Part shown: positions 23,719 to 37,040 of the stretch, piece after piece | Layout: the number at the start of each line of letters is the position of its first letter | Numbering within the stretch: the stretch's first letter is position 1 | Origin: Pilaira anomala | Lineage: Eukaryota; Mucoromycota; Mucoromycetes; Mucorales; Mucoraceae | Length of the DNA: 64,000 nucleotides | NCBI GenBank assembly: GCA_025716855.1 | Contig: JAIXMQ010000072.1 | Coordinates: forward strand, 1-64,000 | Direction: 5' to 3' | The notes under the pieces: model-generated | The model's database searches: none | The model's input: the letters and a program-made list of their open reading frames with translations, nothing else | Told to the model about the DNA's origin: nothing | Translations under genes and position numbers: made by a program

Positions 23719-25429
23719 ATGTCGTTCTCGTTGTATGGAGCACTTCCTCCATCCAAGTCAGGAAAAGATTCAGAAAAAGCCGAGAACAATACCACAACTA
23801 CAACTTCAAATAGTATTAGTAGTCTTTATTCCTCTTTACCAGCACCTGAATCAAGCTCATTCCAAAAAGATGTTCTCAAGGACTCATCGACTCCTTCAAT
23901 AGAAACACCTTCACCAGCTACAACTTTACCTACACCAATAACAACTCAACCAACTGGTTAGATATTTTACCTAGGCCCCCTTATTTATTTTTTTTTGTGT
24001 ATTGAAAATATATTTAAAAAAATCACTTTTTTTGTAGGTTGGTCCGCTTTCAATAAATTTAGACCTGCTTTACGTCGACCTACAATTCAAGCCAAACCTA
24101 AATTAAATAAACCGTTTATTCCTGCAGGTGCAACAGTTGTTTCCACAAAAACTATCACAAAAGAAGAAAGAGAAAATGAACAGTCTAGTTCAGTACATAT
24201 CACTACATCCAATACTCCAAAATCTATCTCTGAACAACAACCTAAAGATAATATTGATCTTGGTGCAATTCCGTATTTAACAACTGCAGATGATGTGAAT
24301 GGGTTCCGAGCTAATCAAAAATCAAAGGTAGAGCCTCCTCCCCTCCTCCCCTCCTCCCCCTTATACATTATATAAACATATATGAAAATAAATACTAACT
24401 ATTATACAGAAAAAAGGAAAAAAAGGAAAAGTCAATGCGAATAATCCTCAACCTTTACCTACTGTATTTAATATGTTGGAGGATTATGATCCCCATAGAC
24501 CAAATGATTATGAACAATATAAAGAAGAACGTAAAGAACTTCGTGGGCAACAAAGAAAAAAACGAGAATGGGAAAGACGTCGACAAATGTCTAGATCAAG
24601 GTCGAGATCGAGATCCAGATCCAGATCCAGATCCAGGTCTAGATCCAGATCTCGTTCGCGTTCGCGTTCACGTTCACGTTTGCGTTCACGTTCACGCTCA
24701 CGTTCACCTTATTCTTCCCATTATTCTCGTTCTCAAAGTCCTGAACGTAAGTTAAGATGAATATATAAAAGTAAAACTGAATATATAAATTCTTTACATT
24801 TGTGTAGCTGTTTATGTACCTCCACCTGTTAGAAATGAACCACCTAAAATTAATGTAAGGGAATCTGCAGAGGAAGCTTATAATCGTAGAATGATGATGA
24901 GTCAACAAAAATCAATGGAGCCACCTAGACCAAAGTAAATTCATTGGACACAAAGTTGATTTATTTACTGGCTATTAACGTATAAATATATGTTTGTAGA
25001 ATGGATGGTATTAATCCAGCACAAGAAATTGCACAAAAAATCCTTGCAAAATACAATTGGCAAGATGAGTCGGCACAAAAAAATAATATAGAGGTGCCGG
25101 AAAAGATATCACCTGTTATTTTGTTAACAAATATGGTTGGACCTGGAGAAGTAGATGATATGTTACAAGAAGAAACTGCAGACGAATGTTCAAAGTATGG
25201 CAAAGTAGAGAGATGTCTGATATTTGAGGTACCTAATGGAAAGATTGATGACGATAAAGCAGTTCGTATCTTTGTCAAGTTTTCAAGTATTGAATCGGCT
25301 AGAAGAGCAATTAATGACTTGAATGGTAGATTCTTTGGTGGTAGAGTTGTAACTGCCTCCTTCTTTGATAATGATAGATTTGATAGATTGGATTTAGCTC
25401 CATCACCACAAGAATTTGTTCGTTTTTAA
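23719..25429 (+). CDS. Splicing factor SPF45/RBM17-like
   Basis: Five exons (23719-23956, 24038-24327, 24410-24746, 24808-24934, 25000-25429); 473 aa. SPF45 acts in 3' splice-site selection in the spliceosome. It starts MSFSLYGALPPSKSG and contains WSAFNKFRPALRRPT, an RS-dipeptide tract (about 20 repeats, 24590-24700), AQEIAQKILAKYNWQ where a G-patch should begin, and a C-terminal UHM-type RRM: VILLTNMVGPGEVDDML, CSKYGKVERCLIFE, AVRIFVKFSS, LNGRFFGGRVVTASFF. The R-F-F motif is the UHM ligand-binding feature. The glycines that should follow KYNW in a G-patch are missing, so that domain looks degenerate. The start ATG lies directly after a T- and A-rich leader. Confidence 0.92.
24593..24700 (+). 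repeat. RS-repeat coding tract
   Basis: Tandem AGATCC/CGTTCG hexamers coding Arg-Ser dipeptides in exon 3 of the SPF45 gene. The codon pairs switch from AGA-TCC to CGT-TCG halfway, so two separate expansions are likely. Confidence 0.9.
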
Positions 25430-25626
25430 AAAAAAAAAAAAACTTAGCTCCGTTTGAAAATAAAATTCTTAAAAATGATTTTCCAGAATGAACACGTAAA
25501 AACGTCACTACCAAACACAACAATAGCCTCTTTTTTTATCCTTTTTCTTCCTCTTTTCTCTCTCTTTCTCTCGTTTTTTTTTCTTTGTCTTTTTTCATTT
25601 GTATAGATACTATTCTAAATTAAATT

Positions 25627-28600
25627 ATGAATAGGTAAATACATATATAACTTGAAACTTGTATCAGAATAGATTTTAAAAAAAAGAATTATTGTGGTAA
25701 TAGACTCGACTACGACCTACACTCTCGTATTCTTGTTAGTTTAGCCGGAGTGTTAGCAGACACACGAGCGAAAACAACCGACGTTGAAATTGAAAGGCTT
25801 GTTTCGAAATGTCCTGATGTCACTCTCTTACCTATTGACGACATGACTATTTTAACTCCTTTTCAAGTTATTAAAGGACGCATGGTAAGTGAAACTCGAA
25901 TAGTGTTACACAACCCTTTTTTTTTATTTATTTATAATTTTAAAAATAGACAAATCGCTACCAACAAACTCTTGATGCACTCGTAAAATATGCTGTCAAG
26001 ACAAATGAAGTGAGTCAGATTGAACTTTTGCCTCGAATTCTTAGTTATTTAAAGCATTTGCCTGCGTATGGATGGGACGATATTATTTTGACAAAGGGTA
26101 AAGTAGTGTGGTTTTCGAAAAAAAAAAATTGAACTAACACATGTGAAAAAGGTACTACAACTCCAGATAACGTTACTTATAATTTGGTGTATGGATTATT
26201 AAATATTGCTCATCAAAGGCCAGAACATGCAGAGCTTATTTATGAAACATTATGGAGTTATGGAAGATGTATTATTGATTTAATAGATACATATAATAAT
26301 AGTAAGTTATACTCTACATACTTCATATACTATTTACTTTTTTTTACTGACCAAAAAAAAAAAAAAAAGGTGATTTTACGGTATCTTTTATTTTACCATC
26401 ATTAGCTGGACTTGCAAGAGCTTTACAATTATCGCCTTATCTATATAAACCAGAACAGCTTCAAGCGATATACCTCAACATGCAACCACTTCTTGTTGAT
26501 AGAACATTAACTAATATCAACTTGGCAACTGATACATGTCTTTCCGAATGCGATAAAGAAGCCTACAGCAGACGTGTATTATCTAGTTATTGGGAGGCCG
26601 GTATGCCATTAAGTTCTAACCGTGTCATTCATGATTTTCTCATTACCTTAAGAAATGTCACCGCACGCATGATTGCATCGTCTTCTCCAGTGCATGAAAC
26701 TGTGACGCCGAAAGAGTTCAGGAAACTACATTTGACTACAAATATCGAAAGTGCTTGGTCCGAATTAATGAAAAAGACTGCAGAGGGTATTCGACCCGAG
26801 GATAGGCAATGGACCGATTTGGACAGAACGCTAGATAAGAATCTGAGGAGTATTTATGTTTTTAGTTTAGGATATTTTGATGATATTAGAAAGTATGCTG
26901 AAAGAAGAGAAACTGAAGGTAAAACCTGGTCTCCCAGATCTTATATGAAAGAAATTATGGGTACCAGTTTGGTAAGTATATATATATATATATATATTCA
27001 TTCAGATATAATTTCTGATTCTATTATTTATAGCAAGTAGCAGGTTTAGCATCGGTTTATCTGCATGAAGTGGATGATAACTTGATAAATTATATTTATG
27101 AATGCTTATTTGAAAATCCACACTATAATGATTCCTGGATTCATGTCGCTTCTCTTGATACGGCCGTTTTGTTGGCAGTCAAGTAAGAATAACTTTGTTT
27201 CTTTTTTTTAAAAAAAAAACATAATACTAACCATTTATTAGTTTTCGAAATTTAAACAGTAAAATGACCAATATGATCTGTCGGTTCTTGGCTACACCGT
27301 CCCCAGTATTTGAGCTTAAAGTAGAACAAGAGAAAGAAGACATTACTATGCAGAAGTTTGCCATTATTCGATTAGCACAATGCGTTCAAGTAAATATATA
27401 TATATATATATATATATATACATTTTTAAAAGAAAAATATATTAACTCATTATTTAGACGAAACCCGTAACACAGATGCGCCAGGCAGCTGTTTCCACAC
27501 TCTATGCACTTTTAAATGAAATTACTCGATACTCTGATGAAGAAGTTCTTGACCAGAAAACTCCTTTTGACGGCTCAAATGATACTACAGATATACCCGA
27601 CGCTGAATCATTGACAGAGTCTCAAAAGCAACAAGTGTGTGTAAATGCACTTTCTGCTATCGTAAACGTAGCTGTTTATCTCGCCGATGAACCTGTAAGT
27701 TGATTATTTCTACCAAAAGGAAAAAAAAAAAAAAAACTCAGTATTGATTTTCTTTACATAGATTATAATCCAAGCTTACTCCATGTTATCTTTACGTCGA
27801 AAAAGCTTTTCAATTTCAGGAATTACAACATTAACCAGGAATCTAGTCGACTTAGCTCTGGTCAGCCCATTATCTGTCTTTAGAGATATCATCAACTTAT
27901 TTGCAGTATTAAGTCGTGAATCACTCATGGTAGAGAACAAACAATTAACAGTTGCCATTTTAGATGCACAAACTTCACTTGCACAAAAATTGTCTTCTCG
28001 ACCTGAATATTATGATGATTACTTGACGAATTTACTTACTTTATTTGTGGATAATGGAAATACTATACAGCGTATGATATCAAAAAATAAGAAGGAATCT
28101 GAGATTCCGTGGGTATCCAAGTTGGGAAAATTGTTACCAGTGATTCGTACACTTTTAGAGCATGATGATTTTAATCCTCACTTAACGCCAAGTGAGGATA
28201 CAGTCTCTTTATTTCGAAATACATGGTTTCATTGCACATTATTTGGGTACATGACAGAATCAATTTGGATACGTGAATGGCAAGATTCTTTATTATTAAT
28301 TGCAAAAAAGACGCCTGTGCTCGTCATTGAAAGTGCAACTAACTACTTGGAAAGTGATTTAGAATATAATTCAGTGCTACGTGGTGGAAACTCTATGGAC
28401 CGTGATGTTGTAGCTATGAGACAAAAGTTAATCACTTTTTTACCAAGTCTTTCATATGATGCCAAAAGCTTCTCGTTTGCTCAGATTGTGTTTGCACTAA
28501 GTGTATACCATATTGAAATGAAGAGAAGTAGAGCCGGTGATTGTAGTTATGTATTAAGATACTTTATGAATGATGGTGTGAATAACAGTAATATGTTGAC

Positions 28601-31600
28601 TTGTCTTGAGACTATTTCAGATTGTGTAGTGACCTCCTATATCAAGGATGCTTCTTACAAGGCTGCATCTCAAAACTTGGATAGTGAATTAAGAACTCAA
28701 ATGACGGATTTACTCAAGTTATGTTGCCATAGACTTCGTAAAGTACATTCTTTAGCTATTAGAGTTACTGAACGTATTGTCACTGCGTTTCCTCAAGTAT
28801 TTGCAGATAAATCCTTACTTACACTTTTATTGGAATTGGTTCAGTTACTTTGGTTGAGTTGTGAAGCAGAATACCGTGAAGAATACTATCCAACATTTAC
28901 ATTTTATTCACCTCGTGTGGATGTCACAATTGAACTTGGAGATTCTATCGCGTACCGTAAAGAAATTTGCTCACACATGTACGAAAATAGTAAAAAATGG
29001 CTTCAAATATCTATGGATAGAGCACCTATGGAAATCGATGGTCTTTTACAAGATTACCTTGCAGAATACAAACGATTTGAAACAGGTGTACCTATTGATG
29101 TAGCTCATCTTGGTAGATCCTTGGCTTTGGATGTAGGTAAAGCCGCTGCCAAGAATGAAATGACAGTCGATTTTGTCCCTCGTATTCATGGTATTCAGTT
29201 AGATGATTCTTCTGCTTTCGTAGATGGATTTACCTCAAGAAGATATTATATTGGTGAGGTGAGTGGAATTGAATTTTTAGCAGGAATGAGACACGGTGCA
29301 GACAAATTACCAAGTAGTCATACCGGTGCTGGTCTAAGTGATCAAATACCTATTGTAATAACAACATTGCATACATTGTTGGATGATGTTAAACAAAATA
29401 GAATTGTTGCTGTGGATCGATTAAGACGTACAATGTTACAGGCTGCTAGTTTTATTGTTTCCTTGCCCAACATTCATCCTGACCTAGTCACTCTTATTGT
29501 ACGAATCCCAGTTCATATATTTTCACCAGAGTCTTTGGAAATTGGTACAGATGTCTGGAATTGGGTGCTTGTTGAACGTCCAGATATTGAAAAGCGTTTA
29601 ATGGTAGAAATTCTAAATATGTGGAACTGGGCTCAACGTTATCGAAAAGGACTATTCTCACCTAAAATGAATTCGAAGCATCCATTCGTAAGTCGAATGA
29701 CTTATGCACCTTCAGATAGATCCATCATTGATAAAAAGAACAAGAGTATGACTCGTTTATTTACACCCCATATGACATGGATTAAATTCTTAATCAGTCG
29801 TTTTTATGCTATTCGTCATCGCAACAAACATTTGATCAACATGTTGGTTCGATTATTACAAGATACCTTTAAAAACTCACATTTAATGAGTACTCATCCT
29901 TTTGCTCGTCTCCCTCGATTCCAACTTTTGTTCTTGGGTATGAAGATTCTTCATTATGCACAAATGGAAGCACTTGCTGAATACAAATTTCGTTCACTTG
30001 TTTTTGAATCTGCTTTTAATTGGTTTGCGTTACCTCCCCAATGGCATTATGGGTCTCGAAAGAGTTATGCATTAATGGAACAGAAAATCTTGACAGCCTT
30101 GTATAATGTAGTTGAAAAAGATGAACCCCGTTTAACAGACTTGATCACTAGCTCTTCCTTGCGTAACTCAAATTCCAAGGTTGCTTCAGGGCTTTATATG
30201 TTCTTGAGTGACAAGACCAAGGACGACATCAAGCGTGAACAAATATTAACAAAGCGTTTATTATTGCTATTAATGGATAGTGAATTATCACGTTTATCAG
30301 TCTGGGATAATCCTTTAAATGCGTTGGGACCAGGTTATCCTGTCAATTATATTGGAAATACGGAGAAATCATTTACTACAGACGAACATTGGAAAGAAAT
30401 GATTCGCTTTGCTTGGGAGACATCACCTAAAGTAGCAGTACAAATGGCATCACGATTTGTTCAACCAGCAGTACAAAGAGAACTTCATACATTAATTGCA
30501 AACAATACATTAGATGTAGTAGACGTTCCTGAAGCATTAGAAATTTTATTAGGTGACAAAGTACAACCAAACGCTCGATTGGATTTAAGGTATTTAAAGT
30601 ATTGGGCACCTGTACCTGCTATTACCGCTGCCAATTATTTTATGCCAGAGTACAGCAATCATCCATTGATTCTTCAATATGCTATGCGAAGTTTAGAATA
30701 TTATCCAGTTGATACCGTCTTTTTTTATGTACCACAAATTGTTCAAGCACTTCGCTATGATGAATACGGGTATGTGGAAAGATATATCATGGAAGCTGGA
30801 CAAGTGTCTCAATTATTTGCTCATCAAATTATTTGGAATATGAGTGCTAATTTCTATGTGGATGCAGATAAAGAATGTATCAAGCCAGATCCATTGAAGC
30901 CTACATTGGAAAAAATTATTAATAACTTGGTGTCTTCCTTTACGGGTGCTGATCGTGATTTCTATGAACGTGAGTTTAAGTTTTTTGGTGATGTTACCGC
31001 TATTTCTGGATATTTGAAAGAATATATCAAGTATGGTCAAAATGAAAAGAAGCCGATGCAAAAGGTTTGTTATAAACATGTTATACTTAATCATAGAATT
31101 GTTATTTATTAAATTCTATTTATACATAGAAACGTTTGGATGAAGAACTTTCTAAAATTAAAGTAGATGTAGGAGTTTACCTTCCGAGTAATCCAGATGG
31201 TTATGTTGTAGATATTAATCGTACCTCAGGTAGACCTCTTCAAAGTCACGCAAAAGCGCCCTTCATGGCTACTTTCAAGATTGAAAAAGAAGTCGAAGAA
31301 GATGAAAATATTGAAGAAAACATTATTCAAAAACCCGAAGAGGATCATTCTGTCATTACATTATGGCAAAGTGCTATTTTCAAAGTAGGGGATGATTGCA
31401 GGCAAGATGTGCTTGCATTACAATTAATTGCTGTTTTCAAAAATATTTTCACAAGTATTGGATTGGATTTGTACGTGTATCCCTACCGTGTTGTAGCTAC
31501 TGCTCCAGGTCGAGGTGTGATTGATGTCATTCCTCGGTCCATCTCTCGCGATCAATTAGGCCGTGAAAAAGTGAATAGCATGTATGATTATTTTGTAGCC

Positions 31601-32143
31601 AAGTATGGTAGTCCCAACTCAATCAACTTTCAAAGGGCAAGAACAAACTTTGTACAAAGTGTAGCAGCTTATTCCCTCATCTCTTACTTGTTACAATTTA
31701 AAGATAGACATAATGGAAATATTATGCTGGATGATGACGGTCATATTATTCATATCGATTTTGGGTTTATCTTTGATATTGCACCGGGTGGTGGTATTCT
31801 CGAGAGCTCGCCCTTCAAATTGACAACAGAAATGGTACAAGTGATGGGTGGTAACTCAGAAGAACAGGCCTTCAGACAGTTCTCAGAACTAGTGGTGAAA
31901 GGCTATTTGGCATGTCGTCCTTATGCTGAATTGATTATGCAATTAGTCACATTGATGCTTCAATCTGGTTTGCCTTGTTTTAGAGGGGATACCATTAGAC
32001 GAATGCGTACTCGATTTCAAACAGATAAATCTGATAGAATTGCGGCTGATTTTATGATACAACGAGTCAAAGAATCCTTTGAAAATCAAAGAACTGTCCT
32101 TTATGATTACTTTCAAAAGGTTACTAACGGTATTCCGTATTAA
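25627..32143 (+). CDS. STT4: Phosphatidylinositol 4-kinase III alpha (Stt4)
   Basis: Ten exons (25627-25634, 25668-25884, 25950-26097, 26152-26301, 26370-26971, 27034-27182, 27242-27389, 27458-27694, 27762-31064, 31130-32143); 1991 aa, close to yeast Stt4 (1900). Makes PI4P at the plasma membrane. A long helical-repeat region fills most of the protein. The kinase domain is at the C-terminus: ILE-x-S-x-type blocks, KVGDDCRQDVLALQLI, the catalytic loop QFKDRHNGNIMLDDDG, HIIHIDFGFIFDIAPGG and the end YFQKVTNGIPY. The start is the weak point: an 8-nt first exon (ATGAATAG) with a 33-nt intron is the only solution that gives an ATG close to the conserved N-terminal block HSRILVSLAGVLADTR. The true first exon may lie further upstream. 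Confidence 0.93.
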
Positions 32144-32858
32144 GAGCTCTTTTTATATTTAATAACTTTAATAAACCACCACTTTAATTAAGTCCATATT
32201 TTCAGAGCATAATATTTACTTATTTATTAAATCTGGGCTTACCATCAATAACAAGATTCATATTCATCTCTTATTAGTTATCTTATTTTCTTAGTTCCAA
32301 TAAACATTCGCAATTGTTTGTTCTACATACAAGTTTTTTCCTAATTATAATATAACAGGGAATAAAATTCAACCAGCTGTCAAGCATTTAAAAGATTTAG
32401 GACGCGATAGTTTTTAAACCGTTATAATATATATATATAGTAAGTGGAGGTGTACATATATGCCTCTTTTCGAAAATACAGCTTCTTGAAAGCCTTTGAG
32501 CAATTATATGTGTATTATCTGTTTGAAGCATAAGATGTATCACATTTTTATTATTTATGTGAGACTTCCTCTATCATTTTATCACAAATTATTTAAAACC
32601 CATTTGATTAACTAAAGGATGAGACCATTTAAATGTTTGATGTAGTAGTAACATTTAATTACTAGGTCTTAACCAATCAATGGACATATGTAAAACAATA
32701 AACCTGAATCCTTTACATATCTTTCTTGCTTATTTCTATTGGCTTTCTTCAATTAAAAGTGCGAGCAAATATTTTTTTTTTTCTCTCTTTTGACCCATCT
32801 ACATAAACAAAAAAAAAACAATTCTTATATTTTCTTCTTTCAAACTCAAAAAAGAAAA
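32144..32858. other. Intergenic between Stt4 and SUMO ligase genes
   Basis: 3' flank of Stt4 and presumed promoter of the SUMO ligase gene (same direction). AT-rich; (TA)n near 32428. No gene seen. Confidence 0.5.
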
Positions 32859-34641
32859 ATGAATTTGACGTTGTACAAGCAAAGAAGGTTTCGGCAAAAA
32901 CCACATATCTTGACTATTGAACAATCCCGAGAACTAGGTCAATTGACAGGAAAAAAAGTATTAAAGCATATCACAGACCAAGGCCTGGTTCGTAAAAATA
33001 TAAAGCAATATGCAAATATACATATGTTGACATTCATAAAACCTTAGATCCCGATCAACTTGTTTAGACTTCGAAAAAAGAAACTTGAAATGATTTACAA
33101 GTACTTATTTGATCATCATTTAATTCATGATAAGCAACCTGTATTAGAGTCTTTACAGACACATCAATTGGCCGAATATTTATTAAACATAATTTATCCT
33201 GGTTATCCTGCTTGTAAAGCTAAAAATCAAGCCTTTATAGAGTATCGATTGTGGTACAGTACACATATTTAAACTTTTTTTTTTTTTTTTTTTTTCAGTC
33301 ATTTATTCTTTCTAAATCTTTAGTCGGGAAAAAGATTCTGGTCCAATCCCGCTTGCTTATGATTATGTACCTACAACAGAAGTATACGAAAGGTTGGATG
33401 AATTATATCGTATGAATGTTGATTTAAAAGAAAAAACAACTTTTGATATATCAACAAGTACTCTGAAAAGAGCAATAGAACGAATACGAGCTGCTAATTT
33501 CACAAAATCTTTTGAACATATTCAATATCATTTGTATTTTTGGAATTCGACTCGTACTTTGTTAAAACCACAATGTACATCACTTTGTATAAATAATCAT
33601 GAAATATGGACTGAAAAGAAGGAGGTAACGTATTATTTCGTTCTTTATTACTCTCTTCTTAAATCAGTGCATATAAAATAGAAAATAGTAGATGAAGGGT
33701 TTATGCATATTGATATTACTGAACAAGTGAAACGGTCTATTGATTCTAAATCCAAAAAGATCAAATTCGATATTAAACTTGTAAATAATGATGAATACAA
33801 TATAAACCATATTTCGATATCAGCTGTCATTAAAAGACCTACAGAAGATGTAAAGTACAACAAAAAGTTTTTTTTTTTTTTTTTTTATAAAAAAAATAGA
33901 ACAAATAATTTATAACAAATATATATATTTATAGTTGGTTTGTGATTTATATCTTCAAACGACAACAGAATGCATTGCAAGATCAATCCAAAGTAGTTCA
34001 TTTCCACTGGATACGCAACAAATTGCTATTCATCTCTTAAAACAGTATCACGAATCCAAAGATAAATTGAAGTCAGCCGAGAACTTATTCTTGACCTTTC
34101 TAAGTAATACATCCAACAAGAACTTGTCTTCAAGTGAAGAAGACGAAGAAGAAATAAAAGAATTTCAAGATAATGATGAAGAAAGTATTGTGTCGCTTAT
34201 TGATCCTATTTCGGGCACGCGAATACAACACCCTGTCAGAAGTTTACATTGCAAACATCGCTCCTGCTTTGATGCTGCCGTATTTTTTGATCGCAATGCT
34301 GACATTAAACTTTGGCATTGTCCAATTTGTCTTGTGCATATCAAAAACACCGAGGTATCTATTAAATAACAAAATAATAATATTTTCCTTTTTACTTCTG
34401 CTTCTTACCTTTACTTTAGGAATTACGAATAGATTATGTAAATAAAGTGGCACTCATTCAATATCCTCAAGAAGAAAAATTGTTTGTACTTCAAAAAGAT
34501 ACCTTGTTATCGGAAGCCGAAATGTTTGATGAAGAAGAAGAAGATGAAACCATCTTGATAGATTTCAAGCGTTCACTCCATAAAGAGGAAAAACAAGAAC
34601 CTGTTCAAAAGAGATTACGTACTATGACACATGTCATGTAA
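32859..34641 (+). CDS. PIAS/Siz-type SUMO E3 ligase (SP-RING)
   Basis: Six exons (32859-33025, 33068-33253, 33324-33624, 33682-33849, 33935-34354, 34420-34641); 487 aa. Transfers SUMO from the E2 Ubc9 to nuclear targets. The N-terminal helical part (ELGQLTGKKVLKHITDQG) stands where a SAP domain is usual but is not clearly one. A PINIT-like beta region (FEHIQYHLYFWNSTRTLL to HISISAVIKRPTED) follows, then the SP-RING: HPVRSLHCKHRSCFDAAVFF and WHCPICLVHIKNTE, giving the C-x-H-x-x-C and C-P-x-C zinc ligands of MIZ/SP-RING fingers. An acidic tail EEEEDETILIDFKRS looks like a SUMO-interaction motif (hydrophobic ILID next to acidic residues). Intron 1 is only 42 nt and was chosen because it keeps the frame. 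Confidence 0.87.
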
Positions 34642-34844
34642 AGAAGAAGAAAAAAAAACTTACATAAATAAATATTATTTTTCCATGTAATTTTTTTTTT
34701 TTTTTTTACGGCCGAGTGCTCGGTTGACTTTGGTATATTTGTAACACCTTCAATTTCCCACTAAAAAAAAAAAAAAAAATAGATAAAATAAAATACATTT
34801 CCCACCATAATTTTTACTTCTTTTTTCCCTATCTTTTTATCGTT
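34642..34844. other. Short spacer with small hairpin
   Basis: Between the SUMO ligase stop and the M20 peptidase start. Contains poly-T, a small inverted repeat CCGAGTGCTCGG at about 34714-34725, and poly-A. Possibly 3' end and promoter elements. Confidence 0.4.
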
Positions 34845-36486
34845 ATGGGTTCTATTCGTCTTGAAGATAACACCGAAACTACTGGTTGTTTATCTAGTAT
34901 TTTCTCTAGCTGTTCTCGTCCTCAACAACAACAAAAACAACAATACAATGAAAAATTTGTATATTCAGCTATTGAACCCATGGAGCAACTACCTGCCTAT
35001 CAAGATATCACCAAAGTAAGGACAAAAATGATTCGCCATCGATATATCTTTGTTACTAAATACTTTCTATTAGGGTATGAAGAAGCTTGACCTCAAGGTA
35101 GATAATGAGATTGAACAAACTGTCGATCGTGCCATTAACGAAATTAGTGAAGAACTTAGAGCTATCAGCCTTGACGTAAAGCAAAAGAGAAAGAAAGAAA
35201 GAAAGAAAGAAAAAAACTTATGAAAACTTTTTTATTATAGCTTCATGAAAATATGGAGACCGGTATGAAGGAAGTCCATGCCCACGCTGTCTTGACTGAT
35301 TTTCTCGAAAAGAAGGGTTTTAAAGTCACTCGTCATGCTTTTGGTATGAAGACTGCATTTACTGCTGAATATAGCCGTGGTTCTGGTAGAAGAGTAGGTG
35401 TCTGCTCCGAATATGATGGTCTCCCAGGGTAAATATTTACATATGTTAATGTAATTCAAATTTACTAAAAAAAATCCCTTTTTTTTTTTTTTACTAGTCT
35501 TGGTCAAGGTTGTGGTCATAACTTGATTGCAATCAGTGGTCTTGCTACTGCTATTGGTATCAAGGCTGCGCTTGAAAGTGGTAAAGCTTCAGGTAAGGTT
35601 GTCCTTTTCGGTACACCTGCCGAAGAATTATCCATTGGTAAGATTGTGCTTGTTGAGAAGCGCGCTTTCCAAGATAATGTAGATGTTTGTTTAATGTTAC
35701 ATCCTGCGTAAGTATTACAATACAATTTTTTTTTTATTTAATATTCACTGTATTATTAGTGCTTATGATCATCAATATGCTGCACTTATCGCAATTCACG
35801 ATGTCAAAGTTGAATTCTTTGGTAAGCCTAGTCACGCCTCTGCAGCACCTTGGGAAGGTGTAAATGCATTAGATGCTCTCGTTCAAGTCTGGAACGGTAT
35901 CAGTATGATGCGTCAACAACTTTTACCTACTGATCGAGTTCATGGTATTGTGACAGATGGAGGTCTTGCACCCAACATCATTCCAGCTCATACCTCTGCC
36001 TTCTTCTTCATTCGTACTACTAAGGCACATCAAGCTGGTCGTCTTCAAAAGAAGATTGAAGCTTGTTTTGAAGCAGCTGCTTTAGCTACTGGCTGTGAAG
36101 TGAAATATACCTGGAGAGAGATTGGTATCACTAAGGATGTAGTTCAAAATCAAGTGATGGCAGATACTTATGCTGCTCATATGGAAAAGTTTGGTATTCA
36201 ATTCCCACCTGAAGATGTACAAATGCGGGCTGGTGGTGGTTCCACTGATATGGGTAATGTCAGTTATGAAATGCCTTGTATTCATCCCATGTATGGTATT
36301 CATACGACTGCTTCGAATCATACCGTCGAGTTCACTGCGGCTGCAAAGACCGTGGCTGCTCATAAAGATACCATTCAAGCTTCTAAATGTCTTGCTGCTA
36401 CTGGTATCGAGGTTTTGCTTAATGAATCTTACTATAATAATGTACAAAAGAATTTCAAAGATAATCTTCAACAATCCAATGTTTAA
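34845..36486 (+). CDS. M20-family peptidase/amidohydrolase (PM20D2-like)
   Basis: Five exons (34845-35015, 35074-35175, 35241-35428, 35498-35707, 35760-36486); 465 aa. Metal-dependent hydrolase of amide or dipeptide bonds. Blocks seen: VCSEYDGLPGLGQGCGHN (metal-binding Asp and His region), LFGTPAEELSIGK (catalytic/metal Glu pair), VKVEFFGKPSHASAAPWEG (lid/dimerisation domain entry), GLAPNIIPAHTSAFFFIRT, AGGGSTDMGNVSYEMPCIHP (metal-binding) and a C-terminal His in NHTVEF. The GHN...PAEE...GSTDMGNVS pattern is that of the PM20D2/p-aminobenzoyl-glutamate-hydrolase branch rather than aminoacylase-1. A poly-Gln run and a Cys/Ser-rich N-terminus (about 57 aa) precede the domain. Substrate unknown. 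Confidence 0.9.
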
Positions 36487-37040
36487 ATAATAAACCAATT
36501 TGTAAATTTCTCTACTACTATTTTTTTTTTTTTAAAAAAATATTTTGTGTCTGATACAATATATGATGATCAGGAGTAATCTGTTGATTAGTTTATTTAA
36601 CCTCTCTTTTTTTTTTTCCGAATTGTCATCACTAGAAAATGTCCCTTTTATGTAGTAGACTAAATTAAAACTAAGCTGTTAAATGCGTGATGATTGTATC
36701 ATACTTAAACAGTTCATATTCTTATTTCAACTCTTTTTTTTTTTTTAAATCGTAATAAAGATGAATAGTATTTAATGTAAACTATCTATATGATGCGATT
36801 GATTATAGGCGGCTATATGATAGAAAACGATGTTGCTTAACAACCCTGCATCCTTTATGTATTGATTGACATTATAGGCAGTGTGTTTTAAGAGTATTTA
36901 ATTTAACGCCTCTCTTTTTTATTTGTTTCCTCTCTGGAAAAAAAAAAAAAATAGCAGTCTTTATATATGGATGAGTCTGTGTATATTGTGTAATTGTTTG
37001 ATCAAATTATCTTTTTATCACTTTTTTTTATACCATTTAT
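36487..37040. other. Intergenic
   Basis: Poly-T/A tracts, 3' flank of the peptidase and presumed promoter of the zinc-finger gene. Nothing else seen. Confidence 0.5.

Noticed and set aside
24435..24755. Asp-Pro and His-Val repeat proteins opposite or out of frame with the RS tract
   Set aside because: Alternative frames of the SPF45 RS repeats.
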